Of a stretch of DNA of 64,000 bases, positions 1-8,984 are shown piece by piece. Origin of the DNA: Noviherbaspirillum aridicola (lineage in GTDB: Bacteria > Pseudomonadota > Gammaproteobacteria > Burkholderiales > Burkholderiaceae_D); assembly GCF_019656455.1 (NCBI RefSeq), contig NZ_BPMK01000009.1:1-64000 (forward strand), in the 5' to 3' direction. Position numbers and translations under genes: made by a program. How positions within the stretch are numbered: the stretch's first letter is position 1; each line of letters starts with the position of its first letter. Below the pieces are notes generated by a model. That model made no database searches and had not been told where the DNA came from. It saw only the letters and a list, made by a program, of their open reading frames with translations.

Positions 1-25
1 GTCAATCGGGCATTCTTATGGATGT

Positions 26-967
26 TCATTCGGTTGGCTTCTTTGAGAACTGGGGGTTTGGCGATTTCCAGTTTCTCAAATCCAATCCGAATGAACCAGA
101 ACAACCTATTGAAACATCACAGCTAGGGCTGCGGCCGCCGTTCGCGGCATCTTCAGGGGATTCGGCACGAGAGGCGGGCGAGCCACCGTGCCCCGCCTCG
201 AGGTCCCCGGGACCCGGTGGCTCAAGCTCAATCGCCTGCGGGGAGCCGCTGCCCGACGCGGCCTGCCCGCCCCGACCGCGCCGCCAGGCGTCGAGCACCG
301 TCCGTACGCCACGCGCGGCCATGCCGCTGCTCACGCGCGCGACCCTGTCGCTCGACATGTAGGCGACCGCCATGCCGGCCGCCGCCAGCACGTCGGCCAC
401 GGCGCCCGACACAACAGCTTCCACGGCCGCGTGTCCCATATTGATCCGGCCATCTCCGCCGGTGCGCTGCGCGGCGACGCCGGCGGCCAGGTTGATCGCC
501 ACACCTCCGGTGGAAGCGACAAACGCCGAAGCGAGGCCGGTCTTCAGCTGCCGGTCCGGCAGGTCCATCCGGTTGTCGCCGCAGGCCCGTTCGACGCGGT
601 GCGCCACGGCCGACATGAGGACCGACGCGGCGGCAAGCGTCGCGACGGTGTAGCCGGTTGCAATGCCCGCATCCCTCAGGGCATGTTGCACGGGCGTGTG
701 CTGGGCCCTTGCCAGGGCGGCGCCGGCGAGCACGTTGCCGGCGGCCATCGGCACGGAACCGACAAGCGTGCCGGCGAGCTGGGTCAGCAGACGACGCCGA
801 TAACTGTAGTCGCGCGCCGACGGCGCATGCGCGAGCGGGGCTTCGTTCGCAGCCCGCCCGGCGGGTTCGGGAGGCGGCCCGGATGCGGCGGCCCCGGCAT
901 GGGCTGCGTCGCCGGCCGGCGACGGAAGCGACGGAGGCGGTGGCGTTTGCCGTATGCTCAGATCCAT
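26..967 (-). CDS. Pro/Ala-rich membrane-associated protein, effector-like, unknown function
   Basis: 313 residues, not recognised as a named family. An AAGGAG ribosome-binding site lies 6 bases before the ATG and fixes the start. The first ~50 residues are disordered and rich in Pro, Ala and Gly (including a PPPP run). Residues ~55-210 hold four small-residue, Ala/Gly-rich hydrophobic stretches that could be membrane segments. The C-terminal ~90 residues are again polar, Pro/Gly/Ser-rich and end in a basic tail. There is no classical signal peptide. Disordered N-terminus plus hydrophobic middle is the layout of many type III effectors or translocators, but no secretion gene or regulatory box is nearby, so this is inference only. 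It may be co-transcribed with the dehydrogenases upstream (117-base gap). Confidence 0.72.
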   Translation of the reverse strand: MDLSIRQTPPPPSLPSPAGDAAHAGAAASGPPPEPAGRAANEAPLAHAPSARDYSYRRRLLTQLAGTLVGSVPMAAGNVLAGAALARAQHTPVQHALRDAGIATGYTVATLAAASVLMSAVAHRVERACGDNRMDLPDRQLKTGLASAFVASTGGVAINLAAGVAAQRTGGDGRINMGHAAVEAVVSGAVADVLAAAGMAVAYMSSDRVARVSSGMAARGVRTVLDAWRRGRGGQAASGSGSPQAIELEPPGPGDLEAGHGGSPASRAESPEDAANGGRSPSCDVSIGCSGSFGLDLRNWKSPNPQFSKKPTE

Positions 968-1084
968 TTCACACTCCTTCTTGTTGCATTGGCATACCCC
1001 GCATTGCCCGCCGTCGCTGCGTGCGGGAGCCGGGGCGATCGAGGGGCGGCGCGCCGCGCACGCCTGTCAGGCCGACGCAACGCA

Positions 1085-1858
1085 TCAGTACCCCGCGCCG
1101 AGTCCGAAATCCATCGGCAGCGCGGCGCCGGTGATCGGTGCCGCCTCCGCCGACAGCAAAAACGCCGTCATGCAGGCGACCTCCTCGGGCCGGACAAATC
1201 GCGCGTGCTCGGCCTGTGGATAGCGCGCCAGGAGCCGGCGCAGATAGCCGATCGGGTCATCGCCGCCGTACTCGCGCGCCTGCCCGGTCAGCATCGGCGT
1301 CATGATGTCGGCCGGGCACAGCACGTTCACGCGCACGCCGGACGGTGCGAGTTCGCGCGCCAGCGCCTTGGTCAGCAGGGTTACGCCGCCCTTGCTCGCG
1401 CAATAGATGGCGGCGCCGGCATTGCCTTGGAGGCCCGCATCAGAGCCGATGTTGACGATGGCGCCGCGACTCGCCCGGAGCGCGGGGATGGCGCGGGCGC
1501 ACATGAAGAAAAGCCCCTTGAGATTGAGATCGACGCAGCGGTCCCAGTCCTCTTCCGTCGCATGCTCGCTGTCGCCCTCGACCCAGATGCCCGCCGCATT
1601 CACCAGGCCGTCCAGGCGGCCGTGGCAGTCGAGGGTTTCGGCCACGGCCCGCTCGCATTCCGGCGCGCGCGACAGGTCGGCGGCGATCGCATGCGCACCG
1701 AGTTCCTGCGCCAGCGCGTGCAGCGGCTCCGCACGCCGGGCCACCAGGCACACCTGCGCCCCCGCGCGCCGCAGCAGGCGGGCGGTCGCGGCCCCGACGC
1801 CGCCGGTGGCGCCGGTGATGAGGATGGTCTTGTCCCTGAACTGCGCGTCGTCGAACAT
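1085..1858 (-). CDS. Short-chain dehydrogenase/reductase (SDR)
   Basis: 257-residue classical SDR, an NAD(P)H-dependent cytosolic oxidoreductase. Visible marks are the nucleotide-binding TGATGGVG at residues 15-22, NAAG at 87-90, catalytic Ser139, and the YCASK motif giving Tyr152 and Lys156. Length is normal for the family. The start lies 12 bases after the stop of a second SDR gene, so the two probably form one transcript and may act in successive steps of one pathway. The substrate cannot be read from the sequence. Asp61-Leu62 after the second beta-alpha unit and Arg41-Arg42 at the end of beta-2 suggest NADP preference, but this is weak. Confidence 0.9.
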   Translation of the reverse strand: MFDDAQFRDKTILITGATGGVGAATARLLRRAGAQVCLVARRAEPLHALAQELGAHAIAADLSRAPECERAVAETLDCHGRLDGLVNAAGIWVEGDSEHATEEDWDRCVDLNLKGLFFMCARAIPALRASRGAIVNIGSDAGLQGNAGAAIYCASKGGVTLLTKALARELAPSGVRVNVLCPADIMTPMLTGQAREYGGDDPIGYLRRLLARYPQAEHARFVRPEEVACMTAFLLSAEAAPITGAALPMDFGLGAGY

Positions 1859-1870
1859 GGCGCCCCCGGC

Positions 1871-2686
1871 TCAGGCGGCGCGCCGCAGGCCGCTCTCGCC
1901 CGGCAGCGCGACCTTGCGCTCCTGGAGGCAGTTGCCGCCGTCGACCACGAATGACTGCCCGGTGATGTAGCTGGCGCCGGGGCTGGCGAGGAAGGTGGCC
2001 ATCGCCGCCACCTCGGCCGGGTTGCCGGCGCGCCGCAGCGGCGTATGCCGGGCGGCCTCGCGCTCGTCGGCGGTCTGCGCCGCCGACGCGATCCAGCCCG
2101 GCAGCACGTTGTTGATGACGATGCCGTGGCAGGCGACCTCCAGCGCGATCGCCCGGCTCATGCCTATCATCGCCGCCTTGGCCGCGCCGTAGGCCGCTTC
2201 GCCGGGAACGCTGACCAGCGGGCCGGTGACGGAAGAGATGTTGACGATGCGGCCATAGCGGCCGGCGATCATGGCCGGCAGCACGGCGCGCGTGACATTG
2301 GCGCAGGTGGTGAGGTTGCGGGCGATGGTGGTGTCCCAGTGCTCGTAGCTGCTGGAAGCGAAGGCTTCATACACCTCCGGCTGACCGGGCAGGCTCATGC
2401 CCGCATTATTGACGAGGATGTCGATGCGCCCGAAGTCCCTTCGCACGGCGCCGACCATGGCCTCCACGCCGCCGCGCCGCGTCAGGTCGCATTCATAGGC
2501 CCGCGCATCCAGTCCCTCGGCGGCGAGGGATGCCGCGCGTGCACGGGCGCGGCCGTCAATGTCGTGAACCGCGATCCGCACGCCGCAGTCCGCCAGCGCG
2601 CATGCGATCGCAAAACCGATGCCGTTCTCGCTGCCGGCCCCGGTAATCAGCGCGACCTTGCCGCGCATCGCCGAAAAGCTCTTCAT
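1871..2686 (-). CDS. Short-chain dehydrogenase/reductase, FabG-like
   Basis: 271-residue classical SDR. The cofactor motif TGAGSENGIG is at residues 15-24, NNAG at 93-96, Ser152, and the YGAAK motif gives Tyr166 and Lys170. Asp42 at the end of the second strand favours NAD. It resembles 3-oxoacyl-ACP reductases and sugar or hydroxy-acid dehydrogenases, but FabG itself normally lies in the fab cluster, so this is a catabolic or specialised paralogue. It is the first gene of a two-gene unit with the SDR 12 bases downstream. The ~20-residue tail after the usual C-terminus (ending GLRRAA) is slightly longer than average. Substrate unknown. Confidence 0.9.
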   Translation of the reverse strand: MKSFSAMRGKVALITGAGSENGIGFAIACALADCGVRIAVHDIDGRARARAASLAAEGLDARAYECDLTRRGGVEAMVGAVRRDFGRIDILVNNAGMSLPGQPEVYEAFASSSYEHWDTTIARNLTTCANVTRAVLPAMIAGRYGRIVNISSVTGPLVSVPGEAAYGAAKAAMIGMSRAIALEVACHGIVINNVLPGWIASAAQTADEREAARHTPLRRAGNPAEVAAMATFLASPGASYITGQSFVVDGGNCLQERKVALPGESGLRRAA

Positions 2687-2779
2687 TCACTCATCCTGTG
2701 TGTGGCGGCGCCGGATGGGCGCCGGTTTTACAGTTGAGTGACGCTCGCGCGTTTTTTGGTTCGGCGCGTCGTGCAGGGA

Positions 2780-3445
2780 TCAGGCGACGCCGTATTTGCC
2801 GCGATAGGCCGCGACCGCGTCCTTGTACTTCGCCAGGTCGCCGCCGGCGCCCGCCTGCGACAGGTATTCCAGCAGGTCGTCGAGGTTACCGATCGAGACC
2901 ACCGGCATGCTGTAGGCCTTCGTCACTTCCTGCACCGCCGAATGTTCGGACAGCGCGCCGTCCTTGCCGGAGCGCTCCATGCGGTCGAGCGCGATCAGCA
3001 CCGCGCACGGCGTGGCGCCGGCCGCCCGGATCATGTCCACCGACTCCCGCACCGAGGTACCGGCCGAGATCACGTCATCGATGATCACCACCCTGCCCTG
3101 CAGCTTCGCGCCGACGATGGTGCCGCCCTCGCCATGATCCTTGGCTTCCTTGCGGTTGTAGGCGAAGGGCACGTTGCGGCCCTTGTTGGCCAGCGCCACC
3201 GCGGTGGCGGCCGCCAGCGTGATGCCCTTGTAGGCCGGGCCGAACAGCATGTCGAACTCGACGCCGGAATCGAGCAGCGTCTGCGCATAGAAATCGGCCA
3301 GCTTGCCGAGCGTCGCGCCCTCGTTGAACAGGCCGGCGTTGAAGAAATACGGCGAATTGCGGCCGGCCTTGGTGACGAAGTCGCCGAAGCGCAGCACGCC
3401 GGTGTTGACGGAGAATGCGATGAATTCCTGACGGAGCTTGCTCAA
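2780..3445 (-). CDS. pyrE: Orotate phosphoribosyltransferase
   Basis: Transfers ribose-5-phosphate from PRPP to orotate to give OMP in de novo pyrimidine synthesis (cytosol, dimer). The PRPP-binding signature [13 protein letters not shown] is plain, as are the FGDF and [14 protein letters not shown] segments typical of bacterial PyrE. I choose the TTG at 3445: the protein then begins SKLRQEF, matching family N-termini (221 residues versus ~213 in E. coli), and GAGG lies a few bases upstream. The frame stays open to an ATG at 3535, but that extra stretch does not resemble PyrE. Divergent from xthA with ~140 bases between them. Confidence 0.96.
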   Translation of the reverse strand: MSKLRQEFIAFSVNTGVLRFGDFVTKAGRNSPYFFNAGLFNEGATLGKLADFYAQTLLDSGVEFDMLFGPAYKGITLAAATAVALANKGRNVPFAYNRKEAKDHGEGGTIVGAKLQGRVVIIDDVISAGTSVRESVDMIRAAGATPCAVLIALDRMERSGKDGALSEHSAVQEVTKAYSMPVVSIGNLDDLLEYLSQAGAGGDLAKYKDAVAAYRGKYGVA

Positions 3446-3587
3446 GATAGCCTCGAAAGATAGAAGAAGGACAAGTATTCCGGCCCGGCCGGAACAACCC
3501 GCGATTGTAAGCTCCCGCCGCCCCGCCCGGCACAAATTCGGCGGGGGATCGGGTATGCTGTGCGCTCGTTTTTTTCAGGCAAGACCC

Positions 3588-4370
3588 ATGCTCAAGATTG
3601 TTTCCGCCAACCTCAACGGCGTCCGCTCGGCCGCCAAGAAGGGCTTTTTCGACTGGATGGGCAAGGAAGCCCCGCACTTCGTCTGCGTGCAGGAACTCAA
3701 GGCCCAGGCACCGGACATGACGCCCGACTTCCTCAACCCGCACGGCTACCACGGCCATTTCCACTACGCCGAGAAGAAGGGCTATTCCGGCGTGGGCATC
3801 TATTCGAAGGCCGAACCGGACGCGGTGCAGGTCGGCTTCGGCTGCGACGAGTTCGACGCCGAAGGCCGCTATGTGCAGTGCGACTTCGGCAAGCTGTCGG
3901 TGATCTCGCTCTACTGCCCGTCGGGTTCGTCGGGCGAAGAACGGCAGCAGGCCAAGTTCCGCTTCATGGACGTCTTCCTGCCGCACCTGCAGAAGCTGCG
4001 CAACTGCGGCCAGGAAGTCGTGATCTGCGGCGACTGGAACATCGCGCACAAGGAAATCGACCTGAAGAACTGGAAGAGCAACCAGAAGAACAGCGGCTTC
4101 CTGCCGGAAGAGCGGGAATGGATGAGCAAGGTGTTCGGCGACACGGGCTGGGTCGATGTGTACCGGACGCTGCATCCGGAGACCACGGGCGAGGCCTATA
4201 CCTGGTGGAGCAACCGGGGGCAGGCCTGGGCCAATAACGTGGGGTGGCGGATCGATTACCAGGTGTCGACGCCGGGGATGGCGGCGCGGGCGAGGCGGGC
4301 TGCGATTTATAAGCAGGAGAGGTTTTCGGATCATGCGCCGTTGTCGGTGGAGTATGAGTTTGTGCCGTAG
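3588..4370 (+). CDS. xthA: Exodeoxyribonuclease III / AP endonuclease
   Basis: 260-residue ExoIII-family DNA repair nuclease. It incises at abasic sites and removes 3' blocking groups in base-excision repair, using Mg2+. Catalytic positions are visible: metal ligand Glu36 in VQELKA, GDWN with Asp149 and Asn151, WRIDYQ near residue 220, and the C-terminal SDH with Asp248-His249. The start is the ATG that gives MLKIVSANLNGVRS, the usual N-terminus; an earlier in-frame start would add an unrelated 50 residues. Divergently transcribed from pyrE. The gene runs directly into the repeat block that begins about 30 bases after its stop. Confidence 0.96.
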   Translation: MLKIVSANLNGVRSAAKKGFFDWMGKEAPHFVCVQELKAQAPDMTPDFLNPHGYHGHFHYAEKKGYSGVGIYSKAEPDAVQVGFGCDEFDAEGRYVQCDFGKLSVISLYCPSGSSGEERQQAKFRFMDVFLPHLQKLRNCGQEVVICGDWNIAHKEIDLKNWKSNQKNSGFLPEEREWMSKVFGDTGWVDVYRTLHPETTGEAYTWWSNRGQAWANNVGWRIDYQVSTPGMAARARRAAIYKQERFSDHAPLSVEYEFVP

Positions 4371-4399
4371 GGGTGGTGCTTGCGGGCCGGGGCGCGGAC

Positions 4400-4740
4400 G
4401 GTCACTTGCTCTCGTTTTCCTGTTTCTCTCCGGTGCTTCAAAGCGGTAGCGGCTTCGTGGATACACGCTCTCTCGTTTTCCTGTTTTTCTTCGCTGCTTC
4501 AAAGCGGTAGTCACTACCGTGGACACTAGCCGGGACCGGCCCCGGCAGGCCGCCTACTTCTTTGTCTCGCCAAAGAAGTAGGCAAGAAAGGCGACCCGAA
4601 GCGCTTGCCCCCTTCGGGGGTTCCCGTCGAAACGAAGCACTCCGCGGGAAGCGGGCAAACTCGCCTTCGGCTCAGACAAGCCCGCTTCTTTTCCCGCGGA
4701 GTACTCCGCTTCGACGGCGGCGCGCAACGGGGACGGCAAA
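4400..4740 (+). repeat. Multi-hairpin repeat, left inverted copy
   Basis: About 340 bases without a credible gene that match, in inverted orientation, the block at 5050-5345. Shared landmarks in order are GCTTCAAAGCGGTAG, a 12-bp perfect hairpin at 4553-4582 (CCTACTTCTTTG with a TCTCGC loop), a CCCCCTTCGGGGG mini-hairpin near 4608-4620, and a long hairpin at about 4640-4705 with ACTCCGCGGGAA pairing to TTCCCGCGGAGT around an inner GCGGGC/GCCCGC stem. The open frames in it change freely between the copies, whereas stems keep pairing, so structure rather than protein is conserved. It is probably a dispersed genomic repeat or non-autonomous element. Confidence 0.8.
4408..4529 (+). repeat. Two tandem ~61-bp units in the left repeat copy
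   Basis: The string CTCTCGTTTTCCTGTTT followed by a GCTTCAAAGCGGTAG block occurs at 4410-4449 and again at 4471-4510. Each is followed by a CGTGGA-type segment, giving a period of 61 bases. The right inverted copy has only one such unit, so the left end has duplicated locally. Confidence 0.8.
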
Positions 4741-5049
4741 ACCGCAAACCATCCCATCCCTAGCCCTTCCCTTGAAGGGAAGGGAATTGTTCTTTCCCTT
4801 GCTACCCCAAGAGATCCTTTCCATTACCGCATCGTTCGTTATTGGCGTAAAAAGCTTCATCGCTTTTGCACACATAACAAGCACGTCCACGGGCACGAAG
4901 ACTAGCGTACGTCCGCCATCTACCACTCCAGATCTGCGCAGCACCGACTCCGTGTGTCAAGCCACTGACAGTTCCCTCCCCTTCAAGGGCGGCCGGCGAG
5001 GTGGAGGGGCAGGGTGGGGATGGCGTGCAGGGGTTGCCGCCCCTTATGC
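4741..5049. other. Spacer between inverted repeat copies; AT-richer core, no credible gene
   Basis: It begins and ends with related G/C-tract motifs: CCCTTCCCTTGAAGGGAAGGG-like near 4764-4784 (a near-palindrome) and CTCCCCTTCAAGGGCGGCC near 4976-4995. The part at about 4790-4945 is clearly less GC-rich than the surrounding chromosome. A minus-strand frame of 90 codons crosses it, but it has no recognisable domain, and its start and end lie inside repeat sequence. I do not call it a gene. Confidence 0.55.
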
Positions 5050-5345
5050 GCAGCCGAAAAATCGGCAGGTCTCGCGGATAAAGAAGCGGGGCTTGTCTGA
5101 GCCGAAGGCGAGTTTGCCCCGCTTCCCGCGAGGCCCGTCGATTTTTGGGGCACCCCCGAAGGGGGCAAGCATTAGGGTCGGGCTCGGCGCCCCCCTTTCT
5201 TGCCTACTTTTTTGGCGAAGCAAAAAAGTAGGTGGCCCGCCGGGGCCAGTCCCGGCAAGCATCCACGGAGTGTCTACCGCTTTGAAGCACCGAAGAGAAG
5301 AGCGGAACGAGAGCAAGCGAAAGGCAGTACCTCGTGCTGCCCGTC
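5050..5345 (-). repeat. Multi-hairpin repeat, right inverted copy
   Basis: Reverse-oriented partner of the 4400-4740 block. The hairpin at 5203-5232 (CCTACTTTTTTG, loop GCGAAG, perfect 12-bp stem) corresponds to 4553-4582, with one C:G pair replaced by T:A on both strands. The long hairpin at about 5070-5135 keeps an inner GCGGGGC/GCCCCGC stem and an outer CTCGCGG/CCGCGAG stem where the left copy has CTCCGCGG/CCGCGGAG. The copy stops about 10 bases before the stop codon of the oxoprolinase gene. Confidence 0.8.
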
Positions 5346-5354
5346 AACGCCACA

Positions 5355-8300
5355 CTACACCTCCCCATACCCTCCCCCACCCGGCGTCTCCACCACAAAC
5401 AAATCCCCCTCCCCCACCTCCGTCCGCCCCACGAACCCCAGCTCCTCCACCCGCCCATCCGCCCTGACGACATAATTCCGCCCGACGGCCCCGGCAGAGC
5501 CGCCGGCCATCCCGAACGGCGGATACACCCGGTTATTGGACAGAATGGCCGCCGTCATCGGTTCGAGGAAGCGAACCTTCCGCACCCCGCCATTCCCGCC
5601 CCGCCAGCGCCCCGCCCCGCCCGATCCGTTACGGATTTCGTAGCATTCCAGCCGCACCGGATAACGGAATTCCAGCACTTCCGGATCGGTCAGCCGTGAG
5701 TTGGTCATGTGCGTCTGCACGACGTCGGTGCCGTCGAAACCCGGCCCGGCGCCGCTGCCGCCGGAGATGGTTTCGTAGTACTGGTGGTGCGCGTTGCCGA
5801 AGGTGAAGTTGTTCATCGTCCCCGGCGACGCCGCCATCACGCCCAGCGCGCCATAGAGCGCGTTGGTGATGCAGCTCGAGGTCTCGACATTGCCCGACAC
5901 CACCGAGGCGGGATAGCGGGGATTGAGCATCGAGCCTTCGGGGATGATGACCTTCAAGGGCTTGAGGCAGCCGGCGTTGAGCGGGATGTCGTCGTCGACC
6001 AGGGTCCGGAAGACGTAGAGCACGGCCGCCATGCAGACGGCGGAGGGCGCGTTGAAGTTGTTCGGCAGCTGCGGCGAGGTGCCGGTGAAATCGATCTCCG
6101 CGCTGCGTCGGGCATGATCGACGCGCACCGCCACGCGTATCGCGGCGCCGTTGTCGAGCCGGTATTCGTATGCTCCGTCGCGCAGACGGCCGATCACCCG
6201 GCGCACCGACTCTTCGGCATTGTCCTGCACATGGCACATATAGGCCTGCACCACCTCGAGGCCGAAATGCGCGACCATTTTGCGCAACTCTTCGACGCCG
6301 GTCTGGTTGGCGGCGACCTGGGCGCGCAGGTCGGCGAGGTTCTGGTCGGGGTTGCGCGCGGGGTAGCGGGCGCCGGCGAGCAGCGCGCGGGTTTCCGGCT
6401 CGCGCAGGCGGCCGCCTTCGACGAGTCTGAAGTTGGTGATCAGCACGCCCTCTTCCTCCACCGTGGTGGAGTCGGGCGGCATCGAACCGGGGCTGGTGCC
6501 GCCGATGTCGGCGTGGTGACCGCGCGAGCCGACATAGAACAGCAGGCGCTCGCCCGCCTCGTCGAACACCGGGGTGATGACGGTGATGTCGGGCAGATGG
6601 GTGCCGCCGTGATAGGGATCGTTGAGCATGAAGACGTCGCCGGGCTTCATGGTGCCGCGGTTGGCGTCGATCACGCTGCGGATGCTTTCTCCCATCGAGC
6701 CGAGATGCACCGGCATGTGCGGCGCGTTGGCGATCAGGCTGCCGTCGCCGTCGAAGATCGCGCAGCTGAAGTCGAGGCGTTCCTTGATGTTGACCGAGCT
6801 GGCGGTGTTCTGCAGCCGCAGACCCATCTGCTCGGCGATCGACATGAAGAGGCTGTTGAAGGTCTCCAGCATCACCGGATCGACGCGGGTGCCGGTCGCG
6901 GTTTCATCCGCGCGCGGCAGGACGCGGCTCAGGACCAGGTCGTCGCGCGCTGTCACGCGCGCCTGCCAGCCGGGCTCGACCACCAGCGTGGCGTTGGCTT
7001 CGGCGATGACGGCCGGGCCGTCGAGCAGGTCGCCCGGGCGCAGGTCGTCGCGCCGGTAGAGCGAGGCATCGCGCCATTCGCCGCCGGTGAAGAGGCGCAC
7101 GATCTGTGCAGCCTCGAGTTTCGTCGCGCGCGGCGGTCGCGGCGCCGTCGGGACCGCCGCCGTCCCGGACGGCGCTATCACTTCAACCGATACCGCTTCC
7201 ACGACCAGCGCGCGGTCCGGCATCAGGAAGGCATAGCGCCTGCGGTACTGCTCGTCGAATTGCGCGCGCATGGCATCCCGCGCGCCGAAGTCCACCTGGA
7301 GCGCGGTATCCGTTCCCTGGTAACGCAGATGCACGCGGCGGGCTATGCGCAGGTTCTGCGCCGGCTCGCCCTGCGCCGCCAGTTCGCCGCACGCCGCGCG
7401 CTCCAGCTCACCGAGGGTTTGCTCGATGGCGCCCGACGCGCTCTCGTCGAACGACAGCTCCAGCGTCGCCTCGCGCATCGCGGTGCGGTCGGCCAGTCCC
7501 ATGCCATAGGCGGACAGCACGCCGCCGAGCGGATGGGCGAAGACGGTGTTCATGCCGAGCGCATCGGCCACGAGGCAGGCATGCTGGCCGCCGGCGCCGC
7601 CGAAGGTGGTCAGCACGTAGTCGCGCAGGTCGTGGCCGCGCTGCACCGAGATCTGCTTGATCGCATTGGCCATGTTGCCGACGGCGATGCGGATGAAGCC
7701 CTCGGCCACCTGTTCCGGCGTCTGCGGCGTGCCGGTCGCCTGCCCGATCTCCTGCGCGAGCCGCGCGAAACCTTCACGTGCAGCGTCCAGGTCCAATGGC
7801 TGATCGGCGGCCGGACCGAACACTGCCGGAAAATGCGCCGGCTGTATCTTGCCGAGCACGAGATTGGCGTCGGTCACGGTCAGCGGCCCGCCGCGCCGGT
7901 AGCAGGCGGGACCGGGATCGGCGCCCGCGCTGTCGGGGCCGACCCGGTAGCGGGCGCCGTCGAAATGCAGGATCGATCCGCCGCCGGCGGCCACCGTGTG
8001 GATGCTCATCATCGGCGCACGCATGCGCACGCCCGCGATCTGCGTATCGAATGCGCGCTCGAACTCGCCGGCGTAATGCGAGACGTCGGTCGAGGTGCCG
8101 CCCATGTCGAAGCCGATGAGCTTGCGAAAGCCGGCCGCCTCGCTGGTGCGCGCCATGCCGACGATGCCGCCGGCCGGTCCCGACAGCACCGAGTCCTTGC
8201 CGTGGAAGGCGCCGGCATCGGTCAGGCCGCCGCTGGATTGCATGAACTCGATCTTCACGCCCGGCATTTCCCGCGACAGGCGATCGACGTAGCGCCTCAG

Positions 8301-8951
8301 TATGGGCGACAGGTAGGCGTCGGCGACGGTGGTGTCGCCGCGCGCGACGAGCTTCATCAAGGGACTCGTCTCGTGCGAGACGCTGACCTGGGTGAAACCG
8401 GTCTCGCGTGCGATACGCGCCGCCGTGGCTTCATGACGGGTATGCCGGTAACCATGCATGAAGACGATGGCGATGGCGCGATAACCGGCGCGGAAGGCGT
8501 CCTCCAGTGCCAGCCGGGCGGCGACTTCATCGAGCGGCGCGACGATCTCGCCGTGCGCGCCGACGCGCTCGTCGATCTCGATCACGCGGCTGTAGAGCAG
8601 CCCGGGCAGCACGATATGCCGGTCGAACAGGCGCGGCCGGTTCTGGTACGCAATCCGTAGCGCATCGCGGAAGCCCCGGGTGATGGCGAGGACCGTGGGT
8701 TCGCCCTTGCGTTCGAGCAGCGCATTGGTGGCGACGGTCGTGCCCATCTTCACGACTTCCACCCTGTCGGAGGTAACCGGTTCGTCCGCGCGCAGCCCCA
8801 GCAGATGGCGGATGCCGGCCACCGCGGCGTCGCGGTATTGCCCGGGGTTTTCGGAAAGCAGCTTGTGGGTAACGAGGCCGCCGTCGGGACGGCGGCCCAC
8901 GATGTCGGTGAAGGTGCCGCCCCTGTCTATCCAGAACTGCCAGCGCTGCAT
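5355..8951 (-). CDS. 5-oxoprolinase / hydantoinase, fused HyuA-HyuB
   Basis: 1198-residue fusion. Residues ~1-685 are the HyuA (ATP-binding hydantoinase/oxoprolinase A) part, with [10 protein letters not shown] at 9-18 and [10 protein letters not shown] near 295. Residues ~688-1198 are the HyuB part, with HGGTHLPD, the [10 protein letters not shown] segment and the C-terminal TPGGGGYG signature. The single-chain form resembles 5-oxoprolinase (about 1280 residues in eukaryotes), which opens 5-oxoproline to glutamate with ATP. Closely related chains hydrolyse hydantoins or other lactams, so the substrate is not certain. GGAG lies 9 bases before the ATG. It is the last gene of the metX-led operon, 33 bases after the M48 protease stop. 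Confidence 0.9.
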   Translation of the reverse strand: MQRWQFWIDRGGTFTDIVGRRPDGGLVTHKLLSENPGQYRDAAVAGIRHLLGLRADEPVTSDRVEVVKMGTTVATNALLERKGEPTVLAITRGFRDALRIAYQNRPRLFDRHIVLPGLLYSRVIEIDERVGAHGEIVAPLDEVAARLALEDAFRAGYRAIAIVFMHGYRHTRHEATAARIARETGFTQVSVSHETSPLMKLVARGDTTVADAYLSPILRRYVDRLSREMPGVKIEFMQSSGGLTDAGAFHGKDSVLSGPAGGIVGMARTSEAAGFRKLIGFDMGGTSTDVSHYAGEFERAFDTQIAGVRMRAPMMSIHTVAAGGGSILHFDGARYRVGPDSAGADPGPACYRRGGPLTVTDANLVLGKIQPAHFPAVFGPAADQPLDLDAAREGFARLAQEIGQATGTPQTPEQVAEGFIRIAVGNMANAIKQISVQRGHDLRDYVLTTFGGAGGQHACLVADALGMNTVFAHPLGGVLSAYGMGLADRTAMREATLELSFDESASGAIEQTLGELERAACGELAAQGEPAQNLRIARRVHLRYQGTDTALQVDFGARDAMRAQFDEQYRRRYAFLMPDRALVVEAVSVEVIAPSGTAAVPTAPRPPRATKLEAAQIVRLFTGGEWRDASLYRRDDLRPGDLLDGPAVIAEANATLVVEPGWQARVTARDDLVLSRVLPRADETATGTRVDPVMLETFNSLFMSIAEQMGLRLQNTASSVNIKERLDFSCAIFDGDGSLIANAPHMPVHLGSMGESIRSVIDANRGTMKPGDVFMLNDPYHGGTHLPDITVITPVFDEAGERLLFYVGSRGHHADIGGTSPGSMPPDSTTVEEEGVLITNFRLVEGGRLREPETRALLAGARYPARNPDQNLADLRAQVAANQTGVEELRKMVAHFGLEVVQAYMCHVQDNAEESVRRVIGRLRDGAYEYRLDNGAAIRVAVRVDHARRSAEIDFTGTSPQLPNNFNAPSAVCMAAVLYVFRTLVDDDIPLNAGCLKPLKVIIPEGSMLNPRYPASVVSGNVETSSCITNALYGALGVMAASPGTMNNFTFGNAHHQYYETISGGSGAGPGFDGTDVVQTHMTNSRLTDPEVLEFRYPVRLECYEIRNGSGGAGRWRGGNGGVRKVRFLEPMTAAILSNNRVYPPFGMAGGSAGAVGRNYVVRADGRVEELGFVGRTEVGEGDLFVVETPGGGGYGEV

Positions 8952-8984
8952 GAAAACGCTCCAGGTGGTGAGGGGCCGACGCCT

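Noticed and set aside
4672-4944. Possible 90-residue gene between the inverted repeats
   Set aside because: It begins and ends in repeat sequence, has no ribosome site, and no family resemblance.
5709-8660. 983-codon plus-strand frame opposite the oxoprolinase gene
   Set aside because: Shadow frame created by codon bias of the real gene; no ribosome site or domain.
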